Positions 32,800-40,419 of a DNA stretch of 64,000 nt are shown one piece after another. The stretch is from Rubrivivax sp. GTDB lineage: Bacteria > Pseudomonadota > Gammaproteobacteria > Burkholderiales > Burkholderiaceae_C. Every line of letters begins with the position of its first letter. The first letter of the stretch is position 1. The stretch covers positions 16,557 through 80,556 of the forward strand of contig JAHBZS010000008.1 of assembly GCA_019635285.1 (NCBI GenBank), read 5' to 3'. Below the pieces are notes generated by a model. The model did not search any database and was not told the DNA's origin. It worked only from the letters and a program-made list of their open reading frames with translations. The position numbers and the translations under genes were made by a program.

Positions 32800-33677
32800 T
32801 GGCCGTGGCGGCGCGTCGCGAGGTCGTGCGGCAGTTGCAGGACAGGGGCTTGAGCGAACGCCAGGCCTTGAAGCTGGTGGGCATGAGCGCCAGCACCCTG
32901 CGCTACGAACCCCGCGACGACGGCAACGGCCGGCTGCGCGAGCGCCTGACGGAGCTCGCCGGCCAGCACCGCCGCCACGGCTACCGGATGCTGCACAGCC
33001 GATTGCGCATTGACGGCTGGGCGATCAACGTCAAGCGCACCTACCGGGTCTACCGGGAGGAAGGCTTGATGGTGCGCAAGCGTCGGCGCAAGAAGCTGCC
33101 CGTGCCCGAGCGGCAACCCCTGGTGCGACCCATCCAACCCAACGAGGTGTGGAGCATGGACTTCGTGTTCGACGAGCTGGCCAACGGCCGGCGGGTCAAG
33201 ACGCTGACGGTCGTGGACGACTGCAGCAAGGAGGCGGTGCAGATCGCCGTGGACACTTCGATCCCGGCGCTGTACGTGACCCGCGTGCTCGACCAGGTCA
33301 AGGCCGAGCGCGGACTGCCCAAGGTGATCCGCACCGACAACGGCCCGGAGTTCGCCGGCAGGACGATGCAGACCTGGGCGGCCAGCAACGGCATCGAGCT
33401 GCGCTTCATCCAGCCAGGCAAGCCGGTGCAGAACGCCTACATCGAGAGCTTCAACAGCCGCTTCCGCGACGAGTGCCTATCGCAGCACTGGTTCGCGAGT
33501 CTCAGCCACATGCGCAGCGTCATCGACAACTGGCGCGAGGACTACAACCACCACCGGCCGCACAGCACCCTCGGGTACGTGCCGCCGGCCGTGTTCGCCG
33601 CGCGTTGCCGCCAGCATGCTGGCGGCAACGCGCCAAACCCCGCATCAACGACTACGATGCAAACTCCCGGGCTCTAG
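32799..33677 (+). CDS. IS3-family OrfB transposase (DDE integrase fold)
   Basis: 292 residues read from GTG 32799, or made as a -1 frameshift fusion with OrfA. It has the HTH_21 region (HRRHGYRMLHSRLRIDGW) and the rve integrase core: WSMDFVFD (first Asp), VIRTDNGPEFAG (second Asp) and NAYIESFNSRFRDECL (Glu), then the HRPHSTLGYVPPAVF tail. All three catalytic residues are present and the frame is intact, so the element may still be active. Confidence 0.93.
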   Translation: MAVAARREVVRQLQDRGLSERQALKLVGMSASTLRYEPRDDGNGRLRERLTELAGQHRRHGYRMLHSRLRIDGWAINVKRTYRVYREEGLMVRKRRRKKLPVPERQPLVRPIQPNEVWSMDFVFDELANGRRVKTLTVVDDCSKEAVQIAVDTSIPALYVTRVLDQVKAERGLPKVIRTDNGPEFAGRTMQTWAASNGIELRFIQPGKPVQNAYIESFNSRFRDECLSQHWFASLSHMRSVIDNWREDYNHHRPHSTLGYVPPAVFAARCRQHAGGNAPNPASTTTMQTPGL

Positions 33678-33683
33678 ATCGGA

Positions 33684-33709
33684 CTGCTACGAAACCTGGG
33701 GGCAGCGCA
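33684..33709 (-). repeat. Right terminal inverted repeat of the IS3-family element
   Basis: Inverted copy of the left end; outermost 12 bases identical to the left repeat. Confidence 0.85.
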
Positions 33710-33838
33710 TGCCGGCACCACGATGACTGACCCCGGAGGTAGGGCGATGGCCTGATTGGGAGTTGCAGGGGCTGACTTCGGGGCCAACTGGGCGACCGCG
33801 ATGCAAGGAAGGAGCAAGATCGCACCTGCAAGCTTCAT
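33710..33838 (-). pseudogene. 5' end of a secreted-protein gene cut by the IS element
   Basis: From ATG 33838 the frame encodes a signal peptide (MKLAGAILLLPCIAVAQ) and about 26 further residues rich in Pro and Ala before running into the right end of the IS element, where it continues only to a chance stop at 33674. The remainder of the gene is not found in the window. Weakly supported, but the signal peptide is convincing. Bases 33839-33989 show nothing recognisable. Confidence 0.45.
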
Positions 33839-33989
33839 TGTGGTGTCCTGGTAAGTGTCCGAAGACATTGCAGCATGCCACCACCAACAACCGCCACAGG
33901 TTGCGTCCCGAGAAAGCCAGATGTCGTCGTCAGTATTGATGACGAATTTGGCGGTGCGGTGATGGTCTACGTGAATCGCACCGGGTTGC

Positions 33990-34220
33990 CTAGACACCGG
34001 CGAGCCTCGGGGAATGGCGCTGCTCGAACTCTACCGGCGATATGCCGGCAATGGTCGAGTGGCACCGCGTTGGGTTGCGGAACAGTTCGATGTAGTTGAA
34101 GACGTCCGATCGGGCGTCCTGCCGCGTGTCGTAGATCCGGCGCGTGATGCGTTCGCGCTTGTGCAACTGGAAGAAGCTATCGGCCACCGCGTTGTCGTGG
34201 CAGTTGCCGCGCCGACTCAT
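33990..34220 (-). pseudogene. IS3-family OrfB, C-terminal remnant
   Basis: 76 residues: MSRRGNCHDNAVADSFFQLHKRE, an ARSDVFNYIELFRNPTRCHS stretch and GISPVEFEQRH at the end. This is the tail of a second, different IS3-group transposase. The residue in the usual Glu position is Asp (AVADSFF). The core upstream is missing beyond 34220. A dead fragment from an older insertion. Confidence 0.8.
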
Positions 34221-34318
34221 GGACTTGGACTTCAGTCGTCAATTCACTCCAGGCGCTTCTCCGACATATGCTTCGCACCTTCGGTGCCCTTGCTTGGAGT
34301 CCACCAAATGCTTAGAAG

Positions 34319-35257
34319 TTAGCCGATCAGGAGTTGCACGTCGAGGCTCGTGCACACGCGCTGAGCTGACATGGCTGTCGTGAGGAGGCTACCTTGCATA
34401 GGCGGCCTGACCTCTCCGCGCGCATGAAGCGCAGCAGCCCGGCCGTCAGCGGTCACCCAGAGCATTCCGCTGTCCCCCTGAAACGTTCCAGGGCGCTGGA
34501 CATCGACCACGAGGTCGCTGCGTTCGCCAAGTACTTGCGCTTCGACTCCGATGACGAGTGCCCGGCGCTTCGGTTCCGGCACGTCGGGTGCGCGCAGTGC
34601 GCTCATTCCGAACAATGGCCGATGAAGAAGCGTTCTGATGTCCGTCACGACTTGGATTGGTGTTCCACCAGCGGCCCGAGCGAAGAGGGTGGGGTGTCGC
34701 AAGTCGAACAGCCCGCAGTCCAGATAGCCGTAGTTGCCCTTGACGCCGGTTCCTGGGGAGTAGGAGAGATAGACGCTCTGACCCGCCGGGTCATACCGGC
34801 TTTGCTGCGGCATCCATACACTTACGGAAGTTGGCGTTGCGGGGTTGTCGTCGGCGCCGACTAGGCAGTGCGCGCAAGACACTCCGAAGCGGCCGAACTG
34901 TGATACCGCAAAGCAAGTCAGCGTACCCTGCAATTGACCATCGGAAATGATCGAGGAGGGCGGCAGCGCGTGCTCAACCATCTTCGGCCATTCGATAACG
35001 TCAGTGCTAACGATCTCATTGCGAGCCTTCAGCGAAACAGGTATGCGCTTCTTTGGGCTGACCTCCGACTTGGGCAACTTCTTGCGGACGAAATAGGTGA
35101 TCACGAACTGGCCCGTAGGCTGTCCGCCGCGGAGCTTCACCCCCAGCATCGAGCCGATGATGTCCGTCTTGCTCCCGACCCGGTCGTCGAGCTCGGGACG
35201 CAAGTTGGCGAGCGCCTTGATCTGCTGCGCTCGCGTGCGCTTCTTGGCGTTGGTCAC
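34319..35257 (-). CDS. Trypsin-fold serine protease, no signal peptide
   Basis: 312 residues. A triad in chymotrypsin order is visible: His130 in GVSCAHCLVG, an Asp at 180 or 185 in YGYLDCGLFDL, and Ser263 in TFQGDSGMLWV with the classical GDSG. The N-terminal 110 residues are a basic domain (RTRAQQIKALANLRPELDD, then QFVITYFVRKKLP) that I do not recognise. There is no signal peptide or membrane segment, so it appears cytoplasmic. ATG overlaps the stop of the lipoprotein gene by four bases. The cassette is visibly AT-richer than the surroundings and lies beside IS debris, which suggests transfer. Target unknown; a role in a conflict or stress system is only a guess. Confidence 0.75.
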   Translation of the reverse strand: MTNAKKRTRAQQIKALANLRPELDDRVGSKTDIIGSMLGVKLRGGQPTGQFVITYFVRKKLPKSEVSPKKRIPVSLKARNEIVSTDVIEWPKMVEHALPPSSIISDGQLQGTLTCFAVSQFGRFGVSCAHCLVGADDNPATPTSVSVWMPQQSRYDPAGQSVYLSYSPGTGVKGNYGYLDCGLFDLRHPTLFARAAGGTPIQVVTDIRTLLHRPLFGMSALRAPDVPEPKRRALVIGVEAQVLGERSDLVVDVQRPGTFQGDSGMLWVTADGRAAALHARGEVRPPMQGSLLTTAMSAQRVCTSLDVQLLIG

Positions 35258-36123
35258 GGCACCTGGACTCGACGCAGGACAGTTGGCTTGCCTGGTGTCT
35301 GAACGATTTCGTAGAGTTCAAAGGTCGCCTGCGGCGGCTTTTCTTCCTTCGGCGCGCTCTCGTCCAACACCTTACCCAACTCGGAGCCCCAGGTGTGGAC
35401 GATCCTGAGCGAGTTGTCGCGCGCCGTGCTGGCCGTCGCAGCCTCGAAGTCGTCGAGAATCTTCTTCTGAGCCTTGACTGCGTCGTACTGTTTTGGGGCG
35501 GTTGTGGCCTGTTCAGCGTCAACCAGCGCCTTCGCAGCTGCGCTTAGTGCCTGCGCGACCGATTTAAGTTGAGTGATCTCGCCGGAACTCAGACCAGGTA
35601 GATCCGCGGCCCGTGCGCCAATGTCTTTGGCGATGGCTTCGACCTTCTTGCCGGCCTCGATCGCTGTGCTTGCTGCCTGCTTCGTTGTGATCTCGGAGCG
35701 GATCTTGTCAGCTTCGGCCGCGGCCTTGTCGGCGGCGCCTCGAGCGGTGATCAGTCCAGCTACTTGGCCCATGATCTCGGGTATCTTGGTGTCGACCTGC
35801 TGCCCGAAGGCGGTGAGTTGTCCATTGACCAGGGACATGGTGAGGTTGGACGAGCCAAAGCCAGACTTAGGCTTCGCGTAGACGACCTTTGACTCGTCTG
35901 TCAAGTAGACGACGGACACGTCGACCGGCTTGTCTTTCGCCCCAGTGCGCGTTACGAGCACATACGGCTTGGGTCCATAGTAGACGGGGATGCCAGTCTC
36001 CGAGCTGAGTCCTGCGTCCTTGTAGAACGTGACGCCAGCACATCCGCTGAGCACAATGACGCCAGCTATCGTGAAGCCAAACACTACTGAGCGGCTTTCC
36101 ATCTTCATACCCATCGCTGTCAT
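35254..36123 (-). CDS. Predicted lipoprotein with helical stalk
   Basis: 289 residues. The N-terminal hydrophobic segment ends in the lipobox VLSGC, so Cys28 should be lipidated. A short beta-rich part (PVYYGPKPYVLVTRTG, VSVVYLTDESK) is followed from about residue 115 by a long Ala/Lys/Glu-rich helix with coiled-coil character (AADKAAAEADKIRSEI, ASTAIEAGKKVEAIAKDI) and a small C-terminal beta part. I do not recognise the family. Translationally coupled to the protease gene. Start among several nearby ATGs is uncertain; 36123 is the outermost. Confidence 0.7.
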   Translation of the reverse strand: MTAMGMKMESRSVVFGFTIAGVIVLSGCAGVTFYKDAGLSSETGIPVYYGPKPYVLVTRTGAKDKPVDVSVVYLTDESKVVYAKPKSGFGSSNLTMSLVNGQLTAFGQQVDTKIPEIMGQVAGLITARGAADKAAAEADKIRSEITTKQAASTAIEAGKKVEAIAKDIGARAADLPGLSSGEITQLKSVAQALSAAAKALVDAEQATTAPKQYDAVKAQKKILDDFEAATASTARDNSLRIVHTWGSELGKVLDESAPKEEKPPQATFELYEIVQTPGKPTVLRRVQVP

Positions 36124-36366
36124 CTCATGGACCGCGGCGAGTGTCGCATCCGGGGCCAGGGATGCGCATCCTCAACAGTAGGGAGTCAAGATCGGCGCGA
36201 TCAACGCCCAAGTGGAGACGCTGCGCGGCTGGCCGATCAGGGCGACACGCAAGGCATCTCGCCATCGACCGCTATGCGCCCGGATTCTGCGGGCGAATGT
36301 TGGTAGAGGATCGCAAGCGGCAATGGGTCACCGGCAAGTGGCGCTGGCCTGACCCAACCCAATGCC
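36124..36366. other. Gene-free stretch at the right edge of the accessory zone
   Basis: About 240 bases with no supported gene, repeat or terminator. Base composition returns toward the GC-rich background. It would contain the promoter of the lipoprotein/protease pair; no good -10/-35 pair was found by eye. Confidence 0.4.
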
Positions 36367-37590
36367 TCAATCCCGCGCCGGCGCCTTCGGCAGCCAAGCG
36401 AAGGCCAGCGCCCCGATGGCCAGCAGCGAGGCAATGGTCAGCAGCACGGCGCCGAAGATGTCGCTGCCTTGCGCCTTGGCCAATGACGCCACCAGGCCGG
36501 TGAACCACTGCATCAGCGCCACGCCCATGAACATGGCCATCGTGAACAGGCCCATCGCGCGGCCGACGAGGGCGGCCGGGTAGGCGCTGCGCACCTCGGA
36601 ATACTGCAGGATCATGTAGCCCGACAGCAGGCCGATGGCCAGCGACACGCCGACGTCGACGGCCGCGCTGTGCGCCAGCGCCATGGCCACGAACAGCCCG
36701 GCCAGCAGCAGCGAAAAACCCACCAGCCGCCGCTGCCGCGCCGTGCCGCCGGGGTCGAAGCGGCCGAACAGCGCCGGGCCAACCAGCGAGACGGCCGACA
36801 CCGCCAGCGCGACGTTGCCGCTCTGCACCAGCGAGAAGCCGTGCCGCTCGATCAGCAGCGGCCCCAGCCACAGGCCGCGCAGGGTGATGAAGGACGCATA
36901 GCAGACGAAGGACAGCACGATGATGCCGGCGGTGTGCGGCAGCTTCAGCAGCGCCAGGAAGGCCAGCGCGGCCTGGCCCAGGCTTTCGCGCGGCGCGTCG
37001 TCGGGCCGCGCCACCGGCGGTTCATGCACCTTCCAGGCGATCAACATCCAGGCCGCCACCGAGCAGCCGGCCAGCACGAAGAAGCCGACGCGCCAGGATG
37101 TCGCCTCCACCAGCCAGGCCAGCGGCGTGCCGGTGGCCAGCAGGCCGATGCCGCCCAGGCTCATGATCGTGCCCGACAGCGCGGTGAAGCGCGCCGGCGG
37201 GAAGTGGCGCGCGATGAAGATGGTGCACACCAGGAAGGCGGGCGCGCAGCCGACGCCGATGAGCACCTGGCCCAGCATCAGCGTGGGGTAGTCGGGCGCC
37301 AGCCCCGACACCAGCGCGCCGGCGATGGCCAGCGGAAAGCTGCTCAGCAGCGTGCGCCGCACGCCGTACAGGTCGATGCCGATGCCCATGAAGAGCTGCA
37401 TCGCGCCGAAGGCGAAGTGGAAGGCGCCGGCAAAGCTGCCCAGCTGCTGTGGCGACAGGCCAAACTCGGCCTGCAGCGGCGCCGCCAGGATGGCGGCCAC
37501 CGTGCGGAAGGCCTGGCTCATGGCGAACGCCGCCGTCAGGGCCAGCAGCATGACCCGGGGCGAGGCGCGCGCCGGGCCGTGCATGGTCAT
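36367..37590 (-). CDS. Major facilitator superfamily transporter
   Basis: 407 residues, twelve predicted helices. The first helix AFAMSQAFRTVAAILAAPLQ, the motif A-like loop MGIGIDLYGVRRTLL and the second-half loop LFGRFDPGGTARQRRL are MFS features. ATG overlaps the transglutaminase-fold gene stop by four bases. Probably cotranscribed with the acyl-CoA synthetase upstream. It could import the substrate of that pathway, but the sequence gives no direct clue. Confidence 0.85.
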   Translation of the reverse strand: MTMHGPARASPRVMLLALTAAFAMSQAFRTVAAILAAPLQAEFGLSPQQLGSFAGAFHFAFGAMQLFMGIGIDLYGVRRTLLSSFPLAIAGALVSGLAPDYPTLMLGQVLIGVGCAPAFLVCTIFIARHFPPARFTALSGTIMSLGGIGLLATGTPLAWLVEATSWRVGFFVLAGCSVAAWMLIAWKVHEPPVARPDDAPRESLGQAALAFLALLKLPHTAGIIVLSFVCYASFITLRGLWLGPLLIERHGFSLVQSGNVALAVSAVSLVGPALFGRFDPGGTARQRRLVGFSLLLAGLFVAMALAHSAAVDVGVSLAIGLLSGYMILQYSEVRSAYPAALVGRAMGLFTMAMFMGVALMQWFTGLVASLAKAQGSDIFGAVLLTIASLLAIGALAFAWLPKAPARD

Positions 37591-38267
37591 CGCGCGGCGC
37601 GTTCGGCGGCGGCGTCGGCGGCGAAGTCGCCCTCCTGCACGCTGTTCTGCAGCGGCATCTTCGGGTAGTGCACGGCAAAAGCATCCAGGATGCGCTGCAG
37701 CGGCACGTCGTCGAAGGCGCCGTGCATCGCCACGTATTCCATGTGGCGGTTGCCGGCCTTGTCGAAGGGGTGGTAGATCGAGTCGGCGCGGCCGTCGAAT
37801 TCCAGCGGCAGCAGCCCGAAGCGGTCGCACAGCTCGATGTTGAAGGCCGGCGTGGCCTTGATCCACTGGCCGTCCAGCCACAGGTCGGTGTAGCCGTGCC
37901 AGACGAACAGGTCGCTGCCCATGCTCTGGCGCAGCCGCTCGGTGCTCATGTGGTTGCGCACGTCGGCGTAGCCCACGCGCGCCGGGATGCCGGCGGCACG
38001 CGCCACCGCCGCCAGCAGCGCGGCCTTGGGCACGCACCAGCCGTAGCCGATGTCCAGCACAGTGCTGCCCTTCATGCCGTGCACGCTCAGGTCGATGCGG
38101 TAAGGGTCGTAGCGAAAGCCGTCGCGCACCGCGTAATACAGCGCCACCGCGCGCTCGCGGTCGTTGCTGCCTTGTGCGTGCTGCTGGGCGAAGGCGATGA
38201 CCGCCGGATGGTCACTGTCCACCATCGAGGCGGGTTGCAGGCTCGTCGGGGCGGGGGTCGTGTCCAT
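37587..38267 (-). CDS. Transglutaminase-like domain protein
   Basis: 226 residues. Papain-like triad: Cys in GYGWCVPKAALLAAVARAAG, His in DLFVWHGYTDLWLDGQW and Asp/Asn in the following KATPAFN. A preceding segment RAVALYYAVRDGFRYDPY is typical of bacterial transglutaminase-core proteins. Cytoplasmic, no signal. These are mostly uncharacterised proteases or amidases. It sits 3 bases after the acyl-CoA synthetase gene stop. Confidence 0.85.
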   Translation of the reverse strand: MDTTPAPTSLQPASMVDSDHPAVIAFAQQHAQGSNDRERAVALYYAVRDGFRYDPYRIDLSVHGMKGSTVLDIGYGWCVPKAALLAAVARAAGIPARVGYADVRNHMSTERLRQSMGSDLFVWHGYTDLWLDGQWIKATPAFNIELCDRFGLLPLEFDGRADSIYHPFDKAGNRHMEYVAMHGAFDDVPLQRILDAFAVHYPKMPLQNSVQEGDFAADAAAERAAR

Positions 38268-38270
38268 GGC

Positions 38271-39872
38271 TCAGGGGTTCGTGGCTTCGGGTTCGGCGTC
38301 GAGCATACGTCGCAGCTCGGCCTTCGCGATCTTCTCCAGCGTCGAGCGCGGGAAGTCCTTGACGAGGCGCAACTCGCGCGGGCGCTTGAAATCGGCCAGC
38401 TGCGCACTGCAGGCGGCGGCCACGCGGTCCAGCAGGTCGATGTCGGCATGCGCGGCCGGCAGCACGAAGAGCACCGGGATCTCGTCCAGCATCGGGTGCT
38501 TGCGGGCGACCACCGCACATTCGTGCACGCCGGCCACCTGCAGCACCACGCGCTCGATCTCGCTGGCGGCGACGTTCTCGCCGCCCACCTTGAGCATGTC
38601 CTTGGTTCGGTCGCCGAACTGCAGGCTGCCGTCGTCGAGGATGTTGACGCGGTCGCCGGTGCGGAACCAGCCGTCGGCGTCGAAGCTGTCGGCGGTGGCG
38701 CGCGGGTTGGCCAGGTATTCGTGGAACAGCGACAGCCCGCGCACGCCGCGGATCAGCAGCTGGCCGCTGCCGCCGGGGCCGACGTGGCGCGCGTCGCGCA
38801 CCGGCACCGCATCGTCCTCGACGACGGCGATGCCGTATTCGGGCGCCGGCCGGCCGATGCTCAGCGGCCGGTTGGGCAGGTGCGGGCTGCCGACGATGCC
38901 GTGCGTGATGGTCTCGGTCATGCCCCACCAGCCGATGGTCTTGACGCGGAAATGCGCGTCGGTGGGCGGCTCGTTGATGGCGCTGCCCCACAGCCGGTAG
39001 TGGTGCGCCGGCACCTCGTGCTCCATCAGCGCCTTGACGCAGAAGGGCACCAGCGAGGTCCAGGTGCAGCGGTGGGCCAGCGACACCGGCCAGAAGCGGC
39101 TGGCCGAAAAACGCGGCATGACCACCGCGGTGGCGCCCGCCCACAGGCAGGCCAGCACCGAATAGGCCTGCGCGTTGGTGTGGAACAGCGGCAGGTGCAC
39201 CAGGTGCACGTCCTCGGGGCGCAGGTCCTCGTGCAGCGCGTTGATGCGCGCGCCCCACAGCGCGTTGGCATGGGTCCACAGCACGCCCTTGGGCCGCGAC
39301 GTGGTGCCCGAGGTGTACTGCACGCTGCATGGCGCCAGCGGGTCGGGCGCATGCCGCGGCGGCGGCTCGGCATCCAGCGCATCGAACAACAGGCCGCGCT
39401 CCACCGGATGCTCGGGCGGCACGCCGTTGTCGTCCAGCGTCACGGCCAGCCACTTCAGCCCGGTGCAGGACTTGGCCACCAGCTCGGCGAAGCGCGGCTG
39501 CGTGATGCCGGCCACGGCCTCGCTGTGCTCGGCGTAGTAGGCCAGCTCGTCGCCCACGGCGCGCGCGTTGGTGGTCACCGCCACCGCGCCCAGCCAGGCG
39601 CAGGCATACCAGGCCAGCAGCGCTTCGGCGCAGTTGTCCAGGTGGATCAGCACACGCTCGCCGCGGCGCACGCCGCGCTGGTGCAGGCCGCCGGCAATGC
39701 GCTGCACACGCGCCAGAAACTCGCCGTAGCTGTAGCGCTTCGCGGGCCCGTCGAAGGGCACCCAGACGATGAACGCATGGTCGCGGCGCGTGGCCGCGCG
39801 CTGTTCCAGCAGCCAGGGCAGGTCCATGCCCAGGAAGGGGTGGGCATCCTGGGGCGTCAGCAGCAGCGACAT
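38271..39872 (-). CDS. AMP-binding acyl-CoA synthetase
   Basis: 533 residues. The adenylate-forming signature VQYTSGTTSRPKGVLWTH, the GWWGMTETI motif, GWFRTGDRVNI and a C-terminal Lys motif SRSTLEKIAKAELR-like region (PRSTLEKIAK) all fit acyl-CoA ligases. It activates a carboxylic acid to a CoA thioester via acyl-AMP. Substrate undetermined; carnitine- or crotonobetaine-like and medium-chain acids are possible for this branch. Upstream on the same strand is a thioesterase, and the divergent gene is feruloyl-CoA synthase. Confidence 0.9.
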   Translation of the reverse strand: MSLLLTPQDAHPFLGMDLPWLLEQRAATRRDHAFIVWVPFDGPAKRYSYGEFLARVQRIAGGLHQRGVRRGERVLIHLDNCAEALLAWYACAWLGAVAVTTNARAVGDELAYYAEHSEAVAGITQPRFAELVAKSCTGLKWLAVTLDDNGVPPEHPVERGLLFDALDAEPPPRHAPDPLAPCSVQYTSGTTSRPKGVLWTHANALWGARINALHEDLRPEDVHLVHLPLFHTNAQAYSVLACLWAGATAVVMPRFSASRFWPVSLAHRCTWTSLVPFCVKALMEHEVPAHHYRLWGSAINEPPTDAHFRVKTIGWWGMTETITHGIVGSPHLPNRPLSIGRPAPEYGIAVVEDDAVPVRDARHVGPGGSGQLLIRGVRGLSLFHEYLANPRATADSFDADGWFRTGDRVNILDDGSLQFGDRTKDMLKVGGENVAASEIERVVLQVAGVHECAVVARKHPMLDEIPVLFVLPAAHADIDLLDRVAAACSAQLADFKRPRELRLVKDFPRSTLEKIAKAELRRMLDAEPEATNP

Positions 39873-39883
39873 CGGCGGGCCTT

Positions 39884-40369
39884 TCAGGGTTTGGCGAAGG
39901 CCTGGGCCGCGGGCCCGGGCGCGTCGCCGAAGCGCGGGCCGATCTTGAAGACGCCGCTGGCACGTGCCACCGGCTCGCCGTCGGCCGTGACCAGGCCCTG
40001 CATGAACACCAGGCTGCGCGTGCTGCGCAGCAGCTGGCCTTCGCCCTGCACCCAGGCGCCTTTGGGCGACGGCGCCAGGTAGTCGACCTGCAGGCTGATG
40101 GTCGGCAGGAAACGCTCGCTCAAGGCGTCCGACAGGTGGTGCGCCGAGATCGGCAGCAGCATGTCGCAGAAGGTGGCGATCATGCCGCCGTGACAGATGC
40201 CCATCGGGTTGCAATGGCGCGGCTCGACGCGAAAGCCCAGCAGCACGCCGTGCTCGAGCTTCTTCTGGTACAGCGGGCCGTTGCCGGCGATGAAGCCGTC
40301 GCCGAAGCGACGCGGCTTGAAGCCTTCGGGGATCTTCGGTTCGGTGTCGGCAGACATGCAAGAGTCCAT
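39884..40369 (-). CDS. PaaI-like hot-dog thioesterase
   Basis: 161 residues. Hot-dog fold with the helix motif NPMGICHGGMIATFCDML, the usual HGG-containing thioesterase signature, and a strand SLQVDYLAPSPKGAWV. Hydrolyses acyl-CoA esters, often aromatic, in the cytoplasm. Eleven bases before the acyl-CoA synthetase gene on the same strand. Start at 40369 or 40357 cannot be settled. Confidence 0.88.
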   Translation of the reverse strand: MDSCMSADTEPKIPEGFKPRRFGDGFIAGNGPLYQKKLEHGVLLGFRVEPRHCNPMGICHGGMIATFCDMLLPISAHHLSDALSERFLPTISLQVDYLAPSPKGAWVQGEGQLLRSTRSLVFMQGLVTADGEPVARASGVFKIGPRFGDAPGPAAQAFAKP

Positions 40370-40419
40370 GAGCAGCGATCCCTATTCTGCGTGAAGCCGT
40401 TCGAAGTCAGACTGCGTGC

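Larger units (their letters stand above)
32471..33709 (+). mobile_element. IS3-family insertion sequence (IS407-like), complete
   Basis: 1239-bp element with imperfect terminal inverted repeats. The left end 32471-32497 begins TGCGCTGCCCCC, and the complement of the right end 33684-33709 begins with the same 12 bases and continues TTCGTAGCAG after a small difference. It holds overlapping orfA and orfB with the 3-mer acidic triad of IS3 transposases. No target-site duplication is visible: the left flank ends AACG and the right flank starts TGCC. The left flank is the duplicated membrane-gene fragment and the right flank is a truncated secreted-protein gene, so the element sits at a rearrangement junction. 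Confidence 0.9.

Noticed and set aside
37668-40082. 804-codon plus-strand frame
   Set aside because: Antisense to the transglutaminase-fold and acyl-CoA synthetase genes; no domain.
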